From positions 62,001 to 126,000 of the forward strand of contig NZ_JAHCQH010000022.1 in NCBI RefSeq assembly GCF_018449475.1: 64,000 bases of DNA, in the 5' to 3' direction. Shown here piece after piece: positions 7,792-16,864 of the stretch. This stretch comes from Ancylobacter radicis. GTDB taxonomy: Bacteria > Pseudomonadota > Alphaproteobacteria > Rhizobiales > Xanthobacteraceae. The notes under the pieces were generated by a model that saw only the letters and a list, made by a program, of their open reading frames with translations, did no database searches and was not told where the DNA came from. The position numbers and the translations under genes were made by a program. Numbering within the stretch: position 1 is the stretch's first letter; every line of letters starts with the position of its first letter.

Positions 7792-9413
7792 GCGTCCAGC
7801 CGCCTCCCTTTCTCACCCCGCTCCTGCCGGACAATGCGCCGTTTACGCCGGTGCAGCGGGCCTGGCTCAACGGCTTCTTTGCGGGCTTGCTGTCGCTGGA
7901 CGGGCAAGGACCGTCCCCGCTTGCGCCGGGCGACGCGCAGGCGCTGATGCCGGGCCTGACCCTGCCGCAGGGGGCAGTGGGTGATGGCGATGATGGCGCC
8001 GCGCCCTGGCATGACCCGAGCCTTCCGCTGGGGGAGCGCATGGAGATGGCGGCCGGCCGGCCGTTGCGCCGCCGGATGATGGCGGCGATGGCCCAGCAGG
8101 ATTGCGGCCAGTGCGGCTACACCTGCGAGGATTATTCCAACGCCCTCGCCGGCGGCGCCGAGGCGCGGCTGAATCTCTGCCAGCCCGGCGGCAAGGACAC
8201 GCTGCGCATGCTCAAAAAGCTCGCCGCCGAACGCGACGGCGACGCGGGCACCCCCACAGGCGCCATCGCCCAGGCCGCGCCGGCGCCCTCGTCCGGGCCG
8301 TTGCCCGGCCGCTCGCGCGAGCACCCGGTGAGCGCGACCTTCCTGTCCCGCCGCCGGCTCAACAAGGGCGCATCGGCCAAGCAGACGTGGCATCTGGATT
8401 TTCAGCTGCCGGAGGGGCTCGACTATGCGGCGGGCGACAGTTTCGGCCTGCTGCCGGTGAACGCGCCTGAACTCGTGGATGCGGTGATGGCGCGGCTCGG
8501 CCTATCCCTCGACGCGAGGGTGGACGGTCGCTCTGTGCGCGGGCTGCTCCTTACCGAAAAGGCGCTCGGTGCCGCCCCCGATGCGCTGTTCACGCTGCTG
8601 GCCGAGACCACGGCGGACCCGGACGAGAAGGTGAAGCTCGCCCGCTTGGCCGAAGGGGACGATCCCGATGGCGACCTCGAGACGACCGATGTCCTGGCCG
8701 CGCTCGACAAGGCCTCCGCGGTGCCGGAGGCGGGCGCCTTCCTCGCCGCGCTCGATCCGCTCCAGCCCCGGCTCTATTCCATCTCCTCCAGCCCGAAAGC
8801 CTCGCCCGGTCAGTTGAGCCTGACGGTGGATACGGTGCGCTACGACATTGGCAGCCGCACCCGCCTCGGCGTCGCCTCGACCTTCCTTGCCGACCGCATC
8901 GAACCGGGCGCCACCCTTCCGGTCTATGTGCAGAAGGCCCATGGCTTCGCGCTGCCGGCCTCGGGCGAGGTGCCGATCATCATGGTCGGTCCGGGCACCG
9001 GCATCGCCCCCTTCCGCGCCTTTCTTCAGGAGCGCCTTGCCACCCGCGCGAGCGGCGGGGCGTGGCTGTTCTTCGGCCATCAGCGCCGCGAGAGCGATTT
9101 CTTCTACGAGGAGGAACTGGAGGGGCTTCAGGCCACCGGCACGCTGACGCGCCTCTCGCTCGCCTGGTCGCGCGATGGGGAGCGCAAGGTCTATGTGCAG
9201 GACCGGATGCGGGAGGAGGGGGCGAGCCTGTTCGACTGGCTGGAGCGGGGAGCGCATTTCTATATCTGCGGCGATGCCAAGCGCATGGCGGCCGATGTCG
9301 ACAAGGCTCTGCATGCGGTGGTCGAGCAGCATGGCGGGCGCGATGCCGCCGCCGCCAAGGCCTATATCGCGGCGTTGAAAGCCGCCGGCCGCTATCAGGC
9401 CGACGTGTACTGA
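7788..9413 (+). CDS. CysJ-like flavoprotein reductase with an N-terminal 4-Cys (Fe-S-like) motif, no FMN domain
   Basis: 541 residues. The C-terminal two thirds is the FAD/NADPH module of sulfite reductase flavoprotein and P450 reductase: FAD motif RLYSISSSP, NADPH motifs GPGTGIAPFRAFLQ and FFGHQRRESDFFYEEEL, YICGDAKRMA, and an aromatic C-terminus (DVY). The usual flavodoxin-like FMN domain is missing. In its place a 200-residue N-terminus carries C106, C109, C113 and C131 (CGQCGYTC, then LCQPGG), spaced like the 4Fe-4S motif of RnfB-type Fes domains. It presumably carries NADPH electrons to NirA or NasA through FAD and an Fe-S cluster. The ATGA overlap with nirA supports a functional pair. 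Confidence 0.88.
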   Translation: MSVQPPPFLTPLLPDNAPFTPVQRAWLNGFFAGLLSLDGQGPSPLAPGDAQALMPGLTLPQGAVGDGDDGAAPWHDPSLPLGERMEMAAGRPLRRRMMAAMAQQDCGQCGYTCEDYSNALAGGAEARLNLCQPGGKDTLRMLKKLAAERDGDAGTPTGAIAQAAPAPSSGPLPGRSREHPVSATFLSRRRLNKGASAKQTWHLDFQLPEGLDYAAGDSFGLLPVNAPELVDAVMARLGLSLDARVDGRSVRGLLLTEKALGAAPDALFTLLAETTADPDEKVKLARLAEGDDPDGDLETTDVLAALDKASAVPEAGAFLAALDPLQPRLYSISSSPKASPGQLSLTVDTVRYDIGSRTRLGVASTFLADRIEPGATLPVYVQKAHGFALPASGEVPIIMVGPGTGIAPFRAFLQERLATRASGGAWLFFGHQRRESDFFYEEELEGLQATGTLTRLSLAWSRDGERKVYVQDRMREEGASLFDWLERGAHFYICGDAKRMAADVDKALHAVVEQHGGRDAAAAKAYIAALKAAGRYQADVY

Positions 9414-9424
9414 CGGGCAGGCTG

Positions 9425-12112
9425 ATGACGGCACTCACCACTCCCGCCCTGGTGCGCACAACCTGTCCCTATTGCGGCACGGGATGCGGGGTGTTGGGCG
9501 GGCCCTCGCCCGTCACTGCCGGCGATCCCGGCCATCCCGCCAATCATGGGCGGGTCTGCACCAAAGGATCGGCGCTGGGGGAAACGCTCTCGCTGGAGAA
9601 CCGCCTGCTCCACCCGATGGTGAAGGGCGAGCGCACCGGCTGGGAGACCGCGCTCGATCTGGTGGCGGCGCGCTTTCGCGCGGCGATCGAGACGCATGGG
9701 CCGGAATCGGTCGCCTTCTATGCCTCGGGCCAGCTTCTGACCGAGGATTACTACGTCGCCAACAAGCTGATGAAGGGCTTCATCGGCGCGGCCAATATCG
9801 ACACCAATTCCCGCCTGTGCATGGCGTCGTCCGTTGCCGGCCATGTGCGCGCCTTCGGCGAGGACATCGTTCCCTGCTGCTATGAGGACCTCGACGAGGC
9901 CGACCTTGTCATTCTCGTCGGCTCCAATGCCGCCTGGTGCCACCCCATCCTGTTCCGCCGCCTCACCGATGCCCGCGCCCGGCGCGGCACCCGGCTGGTG
10001 GCGATCGACCCGCGCCGCAGTGCCACCGCCAGCGACTGCGATCTGTTCCTGCCGATCCATCCGGGAACGGATGTGCTGCTGTTCAATGGCCTGCTGGCCC
10101 ATCTCGCCCGCATCGGCGCGCTCGATAAGGCCTATCTCGAGCGTTCTACCGCCGGCTTCCCGGCCACGCTTGCCGCGGCACAGCAGGACGCGCCGGATGT
10201 CGAGACGGTCGCGCGCGGCTGCGGCCTGGAGGTGGCGCTGGTCGAAGCCTTCTATGCCGCCTTTGCCGCCACGCGCCGCGTCGTCACCGTCTATTCGCAG
10301 GGCGTGAACCAGTCCTCGCACGGCACCGACAAAGTCAACGCCATCATCAACTGCCATCTTGCCACGGGACGGATCGGCGCGCCGGGCATGGGCCCGTTCT
10401 CCTTCACCGGCCAGCCCAATGCCATGGGCGGGCGCGAAGTAGGCGGCCTCGCCAACCAGCTCGCCGCCCATGCCGGCTTCACGGAGGCGGCCGATCTCGA
10501 CCGGGTGCGCGATTTCTGGCGGGCGCCGCGTCTCGCCGAGCGGCCGGGGCTGAAGGCCGTGGAGCTTTTCAACGCGTTGGGGGAGGGGCGTATCCGCGCC
10601 CTTTGGGTGATGGGCACCAACCCCGCCGCCAGTCTTCCCGATGCAGCCCGCGTGCGGGCGGCGCTGGAGAGCTGCGATTTTCTCGTCGTGTCCGATTGCG
10701 TGGCCGGCACCGACACGGCGCGCCATGCCGATGTGCTGCTGCCGGCCGCGGCGTGGGGTGAGAAGGCGGGCACCGTCACCAATTCGGAACGGCGTATCTC
10801 CCGCCAACGCGCCTTTATGCCGTTGCCCGGTGAGGCGAGGCCGGACTGGTGGATGCTGACGCAGGTCGCCCGCCGGCTCGGCCATGGCGCGGCCTTCGCC
10901 TATGACAGCCCCGCCGACATCTTCCGCGAGCATGCGGCGCTGTCGGGCTTTCGCAATGAGCGACGCCTGTTCGATATTTCCGGCCTCGCCGATCTGTCGG
11001 ATGCGGACTATGAGGCGCTCGATCCGGTGCAATGGCCGGTGCCGGCCGGACAGCGTGCCGGCACCGCGCGGCTGCTCACGCAGGGGCGTTTCCCGACACC
11101 GGACGGGCGGGCGCGCCTCGTCCCCGTGCGGCAGGCCGCTCCCGCCCACGCCCCTTCCACCGCGGCGCCGCTGGTTCTGAACACCGGGCGGCTGCGCGAC
11201 CAGTGGCACACCATGACGCGCACCGGCGAGGTGCCGCGCCTCATGGCGCAGGCCGCCGAGGCCTTCGTCGCCGTCCATCCCCTCGACGCCGCCGCCGCCG
11301 GTCTGCGCGAGGGTGACATCGCCGATATCACCAGCGCCTGGGGCCGGGCGAGGGGGCGTGTGCGGCTCAGCGACGATCTGTCCGCCGGCCAGATCTTCAT
11401 GCCGATGCACTGGACCGATGAGGCGATGCCGTTCGGCTCCCCTGGTCGGGCGGTCAATCCAGACTGTGATGCTGTTTCCGGTCAGCCGGAACTGAAGCAC
11501 ACGCCTGTCCGCCTCTCTCCCGTTCCGCTGGGCTGGGAGGGGCTGCTGCTCTCCCGCCGCCGGCTGCGCCCCGAGAATATCGACTACTGGGCCCGGACGC
11601 CCATCGAGGGTGGGCACGCTTACCGGCTGGCCGGATCAGGAGCGGCCGAAGACGGCATGGAGCGCGCACTCCACCTGCTTGGCGACGATGCGGGACGAGC
11701 CGAATTGCGGGATCAGAGGCGCGGCATCTTCCGCTGCGCGATCACGGACGACGCCGGCAGGATGCTCGACTATCTCATGATCGCGGCACCCGGCGCGCTT
11801 CCCGATCCAGACTGGCTTTTCACGATGTTTGCGTCGACCGGGCCGCTCGATTCCCAGATGCGCAGAAGCCTGCTGGCCGCGCGTTCCAGCGGTCCCGTGG
11901 TCGCGGCAGGAGAGATCGTCTGCTCCTGTTTCGGCATCGGTAGCGAAGCCATCCGTCAGGCGATCTCCGATGGTGCGCGTGACACGGCCGCGCTCGGCGC
12001 GGCGCTGAAATGCGGCACCAATTGTGGCTCATGCCTGCCCGAGCTGCGCCGGTTCATTGCGGCTGGCGAGGGCGGTCGGGAAAGGGCGATGCCATGTTTT
12101 CTACCGTCCTGA
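9425..12112 (+). CDS. nasA: Assimilatory nitrate reductase catalytic subunit
   Basis: 895-residue molybdenum enzyme reducing nitrate to nitrite in the cytoplasm. An N-terminal 4Fe-4S motif uses C14, C17, C21 and C45 (CPYCGTGCGV, then GRVCTKG). The molybdopterin domain follows, with GVNQSSHGTDKVNAI and GQPNAMGGREVGG, and then the C-terminal cofactor-binding barrel. The end carries a BFD-like 2Fe-2S region (IVCSCFGIG, then KCGTNCGSC), as in NasA proteins that accept electrons without a fused flavin domain. The ATG at 9425 starts 11 bases after the preceding stop. The last 19 bases overlap the next small gene. The same gene is called nasC in some genera. Confidence 0.94.
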   Translation: MTALTTPALVRTTCPYCGTGCGVLGGPSPVTAGDPGHPANHGRVCTKGSALGETLSLENRLLHPMVKGERTGWETALDLVAARFRAAIETHGPESVAFYASGQLLTEDYYVANKLMKGFIGAANIDTNSRLCMASSVAGHVRAFGEDIVPCCYEDLDEADLVILVGSNAAWCHPILFRRLTDARARRGTRLVAIDPRRSATASDCDLFLPIHPGTDVLLFNGLLAHLARIGALDKAYLERSTAGFPATLAAAQQDAPDVETVARGCGLEVALVEAFYAAFAATRRVVTVYSQGVNQSSHGTDKVNAIINCHLATGRIGAPGMGPFSFTGQPNAMGGREVGGLANQLAAHAGFTEAADLDRVRDFWRAPRLAERPGLKAVELFNALGEGRIRALWVMGTNPAASLPDAARVRAALESCDFLVVSDCVAGTDTARHADVLLPAAAWGEKAGTVTNSERRISRQRAFMPLPGEARPDWWMLTQVARRLGHGAAFAYDSPADIFREHAALSGFRNERRLFDISGLADLSDADYEALDPVQWPVPAGQRAGTARLLTQGRFPTPDGRARLVPVRQAAPAHAPSTAAPLVLNTGRLRDQWHTMTRTGEVPRLMAQAAEAFVAVHPLDAAAAGLREGDIADITSAWGRARGRVRLSDDLSAGQIFMPMHWTDEAMPFGSPGRAVNPDCDAVSGQPELKHTPVRLSPVPLGWEGLLLSRRRLRPENIDYWARTPIEGGHAYRLAGSGAAEDGMERALHLLGDDAGRAELRDQRRGIFRCAITDDAGRMLDYLMIAAPGALPDPDWLFTMFASTGPLDSQMRRSLLAARSSGPVVAAGEIVCSCFGIGSEAIRQAISDGARDTAALGAALKCGTNCGSCLPELRRFIAAGEGGRERAMPCFLPS

Positions 12113-12423
12113 CCCTGGTGCTCGTCCTCGCGGTGACGTTCAGCCTGCCGTCCTTCCTTGCGCTGCTCAAGGAAACGCAGGAGACGGTGTACCCCGTTCT
12201 GGCCACGGTGGGGACAACGGCGCTGATCGGCTCGCTGCTCCTGCTCGCGGCACGGCTGGGCTGGCCCTCATCCGCCGCCGTGCTGGTCGCCGCGGGCGTC
12301 TTTGACAGGTTCGTCTACACGCCGCGCTCCGACTTTTCCCACCAACTCACGACGGTCTCGGCGATTGCTCTCCTGCTGATCGGGATCAGCCTGGGCGACG
12401 GGCCTGTCATCCACACCCATTGA
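12094..12423 (+). CDS. Small membrane protein of unknown function, last gene of the nitrate operon
   Basis: 109 residues, strongly hydrophobic, with about three membrane segments: residues 1-24, 37-58 and 86-103. A conserved-looking polar link (DRFVYTPRSDFSHQL) lies between the last two. The ATG lies inside the 3' end of nasA in another frame, preceded by GGGAAAGGGCG, so the two genes are translationally coupled. I do not recognise the family. Its position suggests an accessory role in nitrate assimilation, for example membrane anchoring or export, but this is only inferred from context. Confidence 0.65.
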   Translation: MFSTVLTLVLVLAVTFSLPSFLALLKETQETVYPVLATVGTTALIGSLLLLAARLGWPSSAAVLVAAGVFDRFVYTPRSDFSHQLTTVSAIALLLIGISLGDGPVIHTH

Positions 12424-12444
12424 GCCGCCCCCATTGAGCCGCCC
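12417..12444. repeat. Perfect 14-bp tandem duplication over a stop codon
   Basis: CCATTGAGCCGCCC occurs twice head to tail (12417-12430 and 12431-12444). The first copy contains the stop codon of the small membrane protein gene. It looks like a recent slippage duplication with no effect on the coding frame. Confidence 0.85.
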
Positions 12445-12563
12445 GTCCGGCATGTGAAGCCGCCGAGAGCGGCATGGGCCGGCCGGCTTGTCGCTCGTGC
12501 CGGGCTCCCCGATGATCAGCCCCCGAGTATATTCTCCGGGCGAACCGGACGGGATGACGCCTC

Positions 12564-13445
12564 ATGACACTCGACCAGTTGCGCGTTTTCGCCGTGGTGG
12601 CGCAGCATCAGCACATCACCAAAGCCGCGAAGGCGCTGAACATGACGGCGTCGGCGGTCAGCGCGGCCGTCACCACGCTGGAACAGCGTCACGGTGTGAG
12701 CCTGTTCGATCGCGTCGGCCGGTCGATCGTGCTCAACCAGACCGGGCGGATCTTTCTGGAGCGCGCCCAAAAGGTGCTGCTCGAAGCCAAGGCGGCGGAA
12801 ACCGTTCTCGACGATCTCGCCGACCTTGAGCGCGGCGAGTTGTCGATCATGGCGAGCCAGACCATCGGCGCGCATTGGCTGCCGCGCCGGCTCGCCCGCT
12901 TCCATGCCCGCTATCCCGGCATTTCGCTCGATATGCGCATGGGCAATACCGAGGCGGCCGCCGACGCGGTCGAAGCCGGGTTGATCGAGATCGGCCTGGT
13001 GGAAGGGCGGATTGATCGGCCGGTGCTGTCGTCGCGGGTGGTGGCGGCGGATGAGATGATCATCGTGGTGGCGCCGGACCATCCGCTGGCCGATGGACGC
13101 CCGGTGGATCGCGCCGGGCTGGCGGCGCAGTCCTGGGTGCTGCGCGAGGCCGGTTCCGGGACGCGCGGCGCGTTCGAGGCCTTGGCGGAAAGCGAAAATC
13201 TTACGATGCCCGCGCTCCATGTCGCCATGGTACTGCCGGGCAATGAGGCGGTGCTCGGCGCGGTCGAGGCGGGGGTCGGCGCGACGCTGACCTCCCGCAG
13301 CGCCGCCTCCACCGCGCTTTCCGCCGGGCTGCTGCGCGAGGCGGCCTACCCGCCCGTGCCGCGCCCGTTCTACCTGTTGCGGCACAAGGAACGCTACCGC
13401 AGCAAGGCAGCCGCTGCCTTCGAAACGCTGCTGGATGAAGACTGA
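12564..13445 (+). CDS. LysR-family transcriptional regulator
   Basis: 293 residues. The N-terminal winged helix-turn-helix spans residues 1-60 (LDQLRVFAVVAQHQHITKAA, with recognition helix TASAVSAAVTTLE), followed by a linker helix and a periplasmic-binding-like effector domain starting near residue 90. It is close in style to the CbbR/CysL group. The only likely partner is the TDT-family transporter that follows on the same strand, separated by a region with AACGAA/TTCGTT palindromes. A near-palindromic CCCGAGTATATTCTCCGGG at about 12522-12540, just before the gene, may be an autoregulatory site. The effector is unknown. Confidence 0.88.
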   Translation: MTLDQLRVFAVVAQHQHITKAAKALNMTASAVSAAVTTLEQRHGVSLFDRVGRSIVLNQTGRIFLERAQKVLLEAKAAETVLDDLADLERGELSIMASQTIGAHWLPRRLARFHARYPGISLDMRMGNTEAAADAVEAGLIEIGLVEGRIDRPVLSSRVVAADEMIIVVAPDHPLADGRPVDRAGLAAQSWVLREAGSGTRGAFEALAESENLTMPALHVAMVLPGNEAVLGAVEAGVGATLTSRSAASTALSAGLLREAAYPPVPRPFYLLRHKERYRSKAAAAFETLLDED

Positions 13446-13450
13446 CATCG

Positions 13451-13499
13451 TTCGATTTTAACGAATGAAATATCAAAAAATGTTCGTTGGAAACGAACA
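13451..13499. promoter_or_regulatory. Palindromic operator region before the TDT transporter gene
   Basis: Two inverted repeats built from the same half-site are present. TTCG-N7-CGAA lies at 13451-13465, and the perfect TGTTCGTT-GGA-AACGAACA at 13481-13499. The stretch is AT-richer than its surroundings. It lies between the LysR gene and the GTG start at 13541 and is probably the LysR-controlled promoter. Confidence 0.55.
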
Positions 13500-13540
13500 G
13501 TCTAATTGCCTATCTACCCTCCAGACGCAGGAGGTGGATC

Positions 13541-14683
13541 GTGGCACAGTTGATTTCAGTCGCCGACCGGCCGGTCGATGCGGCGTTGCTGGCGAGCCGG
13601 GGGCATGTCATCCGCCACTTCACGCCGCAATGGTTCGCCGCGACCATGGGCACCGGCATCCTGTCGGTGGCGCTCGCGCAGTTTCCCGGGCATCCGCTGC
13701 TGTTCCAGGCCGGGCAGGCCCTGTGGCTGCTCAACATCGCGCTGTTTGCCGGCTGTGCGCTGCTCTATGGCGCGCGCTGGGTTCTTTATCCCGATGAGGC
13801 GGCGCGCATCTTCCAGCATTCGGTGGTCTCGATGTTCTTCGGCTGCGTGCCGATGGGGCTGGCGACGATCATCAACGGCTTCCTGATCTACGGAATCGCG
13901 CAGATCGGCGAGATGGCGGTCGCCATCGCCACGCAGCTGTGGTGGATCGACGTGGCGCTGTCGCTCGCCTGCGGTCTGGCCATTCCGTTCATGATGTTCA
14001 CGCGGCAATCCCATTCCATCGACAGGATGACCGCCGTCTGGCTGCTGCCGATCGTGGCGAGCGAAGTGGCGGCGGTCAGCGGCGGCCTGCTGCTGCCCCA
14101 TCTCGCCGGGGCCGAGCCGCAGCTTGCCGTCCTGTTCACCAGCCTGCTGCTCTGGGCCTGCTCGGTGCCGCTCGCCATGAGCGTGCTGGTGGTGCTGTTC
14201 ATGCGCATGGTCCTGCACAAGCTGCCGCCGATCAGCATGGCGTCGTCGAGCTGGCTTGCTCTCGGGCCGATCGGCACCGGCGCGCTCGGCCTGTTCGTGC
14301 TCTATCAGAATGCCCCGGCCGTGCTGACGGCCAACGGGCTGGGCGATGTCGCAAGCGCCGTGGCGGGCGCCAGCCTGCTCGGCGGCATCCTGCTGTGGGG
14401 CTATGGCGCCTGGTGGCTGGCGATGGCCGTCATGATCACGTTGCGCTATGCGCGGGAGGGCATCCCGTTCAACATTGGCTGGTGGGGCTACACCTTTCCG
14501 CTCGGCGTCTATGCCGTCGCCACGCTGCGTCTGGCGCAGATCATCCCGCTCGCCGCCGTGTTCGCTCTCGGGGCCGTCCTTGTCGCCCTGCTGGCCGCCA
14601 TCTGGGTGTTCGTCGCGGCGCGCACCGTGCGGGGTGTCTGCGACCGCTCGCTTTTCGTCTCCCCCTGCCTCGCCGCCGATTGA
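13541..14683 (+). CDS. TDT/SLAC1-family transporter (TehA/Ssu1/Mae1-like)
   Basis: 380-residue membrane protein with about ten helices, of the tellurite-resistance/dicarboxylate (TDT) family. The first helix carries the family segment FTPQWFAATMGTGILSVAL, and later segments include GWWGYTFPLGVYAVATLRLA. Members export sulfite or carry malate, and the distant TehA/SLAC1 branch conducts anions; the substrate here cannot be read from sequence. The GTG at 13541 is chosen because AGGAGG lies 6 bases before it. A TTG further upstream falls in the operator palindrome. The LysR gene before it is the likely regulator. Confidence 0.85.
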   Translation: MAQLISVADRPVDAALLASRGHVIRHFTPQWFAATMGTGILSVALAQFPGHPLLFQAGQALWLLNIALFAGCALLYGARWVLYPDEAARIFQHSVVSMFFGCVPMGLATIINGFLIYGIAQIGEMAVAIATQLWWIDVALSLACGLAIPFMMFTRQSHSIDRMTAVWLLPIVASEVAAVSGGLLLPHLAGAEPQLAVLFTSLLLWACSVPLAMSVLVVLFMRMVLHKLPPISMASSSWLALGPIGTGALGLFVLYQNAPAVLTANGLGDVASAVAGASLLGGILLWGYGAWWLAMAVMITLRYAREGIPFNIGWWGYTFPLGVYAVATLRLAQIIPLAAVFALGAVLVALLAAIWVFVAARTVRGVCDRSLFVSPCLAAD

Positions 14684-14819
14684 GACTGTCGGCATTCCGG
14701 CTTGGCCGATCGCCAAAATGCACGGTCCTTCGGGTCGGGCGGGCTATTGGGAACCATGCTCCTGCCCTAGCGTTCTACCTCTCGATCTTTCGAGCCGGCG
14801 AGCGGGGAAACAACCGAAC

Positions 14820-15383
14820 ATGCAGCAGGGCGCAGAGCAGGGGGGCCGGGCGATCGCGCTGATCGTCATGGGGCCGTCGAGCATCGGCAAGACGACCACG
14901 GCGCAGCGTCTGGCCGACGCGCTGGGATGGCCCTTCTCGGAGGGCGACACGTTCCATCCCCCCGCCAATATCGCGAAAATGTCGAAGGGCATTCCGCTCA
15001 ACGACGATGATCGGGCCCCCTGGCTGGAACTGATCCGCGCCTTCATCGACGACGAGGCCGCCGCCGGTCGCAATGTCATCATCACCTGTTCGGCGCTGAA
15101 GCGCCGCTACCGCGACACGCTGCGCGCCGCAAAGGCGGATGTGCGCTTCGTCGAGCTGATCGCCGACCGCGCCGTGGTCGCCGAGCGCATGGCGCGGCGC
15201 ACCGGCCATTTCATGCCGGCCTCGCTGCTGGATTCGCAATTCGACACGCTCGAAGACCTCGGCGAGGGCGAGCCGGGCATTCAGATCACGGTCGATGTGC
15301 CGCCCGACGAGGTGGTCGCGCGGGCCATCAAGGGGCTTGGCCTCGAACAGCGGGCGCGCGAGCGCGAAACGTCGAGGACATGA
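14820..15383 (+). CDS. gntK: Gluconokinase
   Basis: 187-residue kinase that phosphorylates gluconate to 6-phosphogluconate. It has a P-loop (VMGPSSIGKTTTAQ), the substrate segment EGDTFHPPANIAKMSKGIPL that is diagnostic for GntK, and the conserved ITCSALKRRYRD and ARRTGHFMPASLLDSQFDTLE blocks. Its length matches the family (about 175 residues) apart from a short basic tail. The stop overlaps the start of the gluconate permease by 4 bases, so uptake and phosphorylation are coupled. The ATG follows GAGCGGGGAAAC. No gntR repressor is visible nearby. Confidence 0.94.
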   Translation: MQQGAEQGGRAIALIVMGPSSIGKTTTAQRLADALGWPFSEGDTFHPPANIAKMSKGIPLNDDDRAPWLELIRAFIDDEAAAGRNVIITCSALKRRYRDTLRAAKADVRFVELIADRAVVAERMARRTGHFMPASLLDSQFDTLEDLGEGEPGIQITVDVPPDEVVARAIKGLGLEQRARERETSRT

Positions 15384-16768
15384 GCGTGCAGGGTTTCGAA
15401 CAGACACTGGGCATCGGCCCGCTTCTCGCCATCGTGGTCGGCGCCATCGCGCTGCTGCTGGTCCTCATCATCCAGTTCCGCGTCCACGCCTTCGTCGCCC
15501 TCATCCTCGTCAGCCTGCTCACAGCCATCGTCGCCGGCATCCCGCCGCAGGCGCTGCTCACCACCATGACCAGTTCCTTCGGCTCGACACTGGGCGGGGT
15601 GGCGCTGCTGGTCGGGCTCGGGGCCATGCTCGGGCGGCTTCTGGAAGTCTCCGGCGGCGCGCAGGTGCTGGCCGACGACCTTGTCGACCGGTTCGGCGAG
15701 AAGCGCGCGCCCATGGCTCTGGGCATCGCCTCGCTGATCTTCGGCTTTCCGATCTTCTTCGATGCCGGCCTGGTGGTGATGCTGCCGGTGGTGTTCACCG
15801 TTGCGCGCCGGCTCGGCGGCGGTCTGCTGCTCTACGGCATCCCGGTCGCCACCGCCTTCTCGGTGATGCACGTCTTCGTGCCGCCCCATCCCGGCCCGGT
15901 CGCGGCCTCGGAACTGCTCGGCGCCGATGTCGGCCTGCTGGTGCTGGTCGGCCTTGCCGTGGCGATCCCGACCTGGGTGGTCGCCGGCTGGCTGTTCGGC
16001 CAGTGGATCGGCGCGCGCATCGTGCTGCCGGTGCCGGACATCCTGTCCGGTGGCACGCGCAGCGACGAGCCGCCGGTCAATCCGCCGGGCTCCGGCACGG
16101 TGATCGGCCTGCTGCTGCTGCCGCTGGGGCTCATCTTCATCAATACCGGCCTTGATTTCGCCCGTGCGCAGGGCTGGGTAAATGGCGATGCCGGCTGGTT
16201 TCAGCTTGCCCGCACCTTTGGCGCGACGCCGGTGGCGCTGCTCATTTCCGTGCTGGTCGCCGCCTATGTGCTGGGTCCCCGGCGCGGGCGCGATGCGGCC
16301 ACTGTGGAGCGCACGCTGGATTCGGCGCTCGGCCCGGTCTGCTCGATCATCCTTGTCACCGGCGCTGGCGGCATGTTCGGCGGCGTGCTGCGCGCCTCCG
16401 GCATTGGCGACGCGCTGGCCGACGGCATGGCCTATATCGGCCTGCCGATTTTCGTGGCCGGCTTCCTCATCGCCACCGCGCTGCGGGTCGCGCAGGGTTC
16501 GGCCACGGTCGCGCTCATCACCTCCGCCGGGCTGGTGCAGCCGGCGGTACAGGCGGCCGGCTATCAGGGCGCGGATCTGGCCGCCATCGTGGTGGCGCTG
16601 GCCGCCGGCTCGGTCATGCTCTCGCATGTCAATGATTCCGGCTTCTGGCTGGTCGGCCGCTTCTTCAACATGGACATCAAGACCACGTTCAAGACCTGGA
16701 CCGTCATGCAGACGCTGGTCGGCCTCATGGGTTTCGCCCTCGCCGGGCTGATCTTCTGGCTGTTCTAG
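15380..16768 (+). CDS. gntP: GntP-family gluconate permease
   Basis: 462-residue inner-membrane proton symporter with at least twelve hydrophobic helices and the GntP-family sequences FGFPIFFDAGLVVMLPVVF, HVFVPPHPGPVAASEL and LSHVNDSGFWLVGRFF. Gluconate is the expected substrate because the gluconokinase gene precedes it with an ATGA overlap. Related sugar acids remain possible. The gene ends a two-gene operon; no T-rich terminator stem is evident in the 96 bases before the next gene. Confidence 0.92.
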   Translation: MSVQGFEQTLGIGPLLAIVVGAIALLLVLIIQFRVHAFVALILVSLLTAIVAGIPPQALLTTMTSSFGSTLGGVALLVGLGAMLGRLLEVSGGAQVLADDLVDRFGEKRAPMALGIASLIFGFPIFFDAGLVVMLPVVFTVARRLGGGLLLYGIPVATAFSVMHVFVPPHPGPVAASELLGADVGLLVLVGLAVAIPTWVVAGWLFGQWIGARIVLPVPDILSGGTRSDEPPVNPPGSGTVIGLLLLPLGLIFINTGLDFARAQGWVNGDAGWFQLARTFGATPVALLISVLVAAYVLGPRRGRDAATVERTLDSALGPVCSIILVTGAGGMFGGVLRASGIGDALADGMAYIGLPIFVAGFLIATALRVAQGSATVALITSAGLVQPAVQAAGYQGADLAAIVVALAAGSVMLSHVNDSGFWLVGRFFNMDIKTTFKTWTVMQTLVGLMGFALAGLIFWLF

Positions 16769-16864
16769 AACGTACCCGGTAACAGGTCGCGTGCTGTTGA
16801 CGTATCCTCCCAAGGTGAGCGGGCATCCGCGATCCCTCTCAATGCCCCAGCGTCGGAGAACGCC

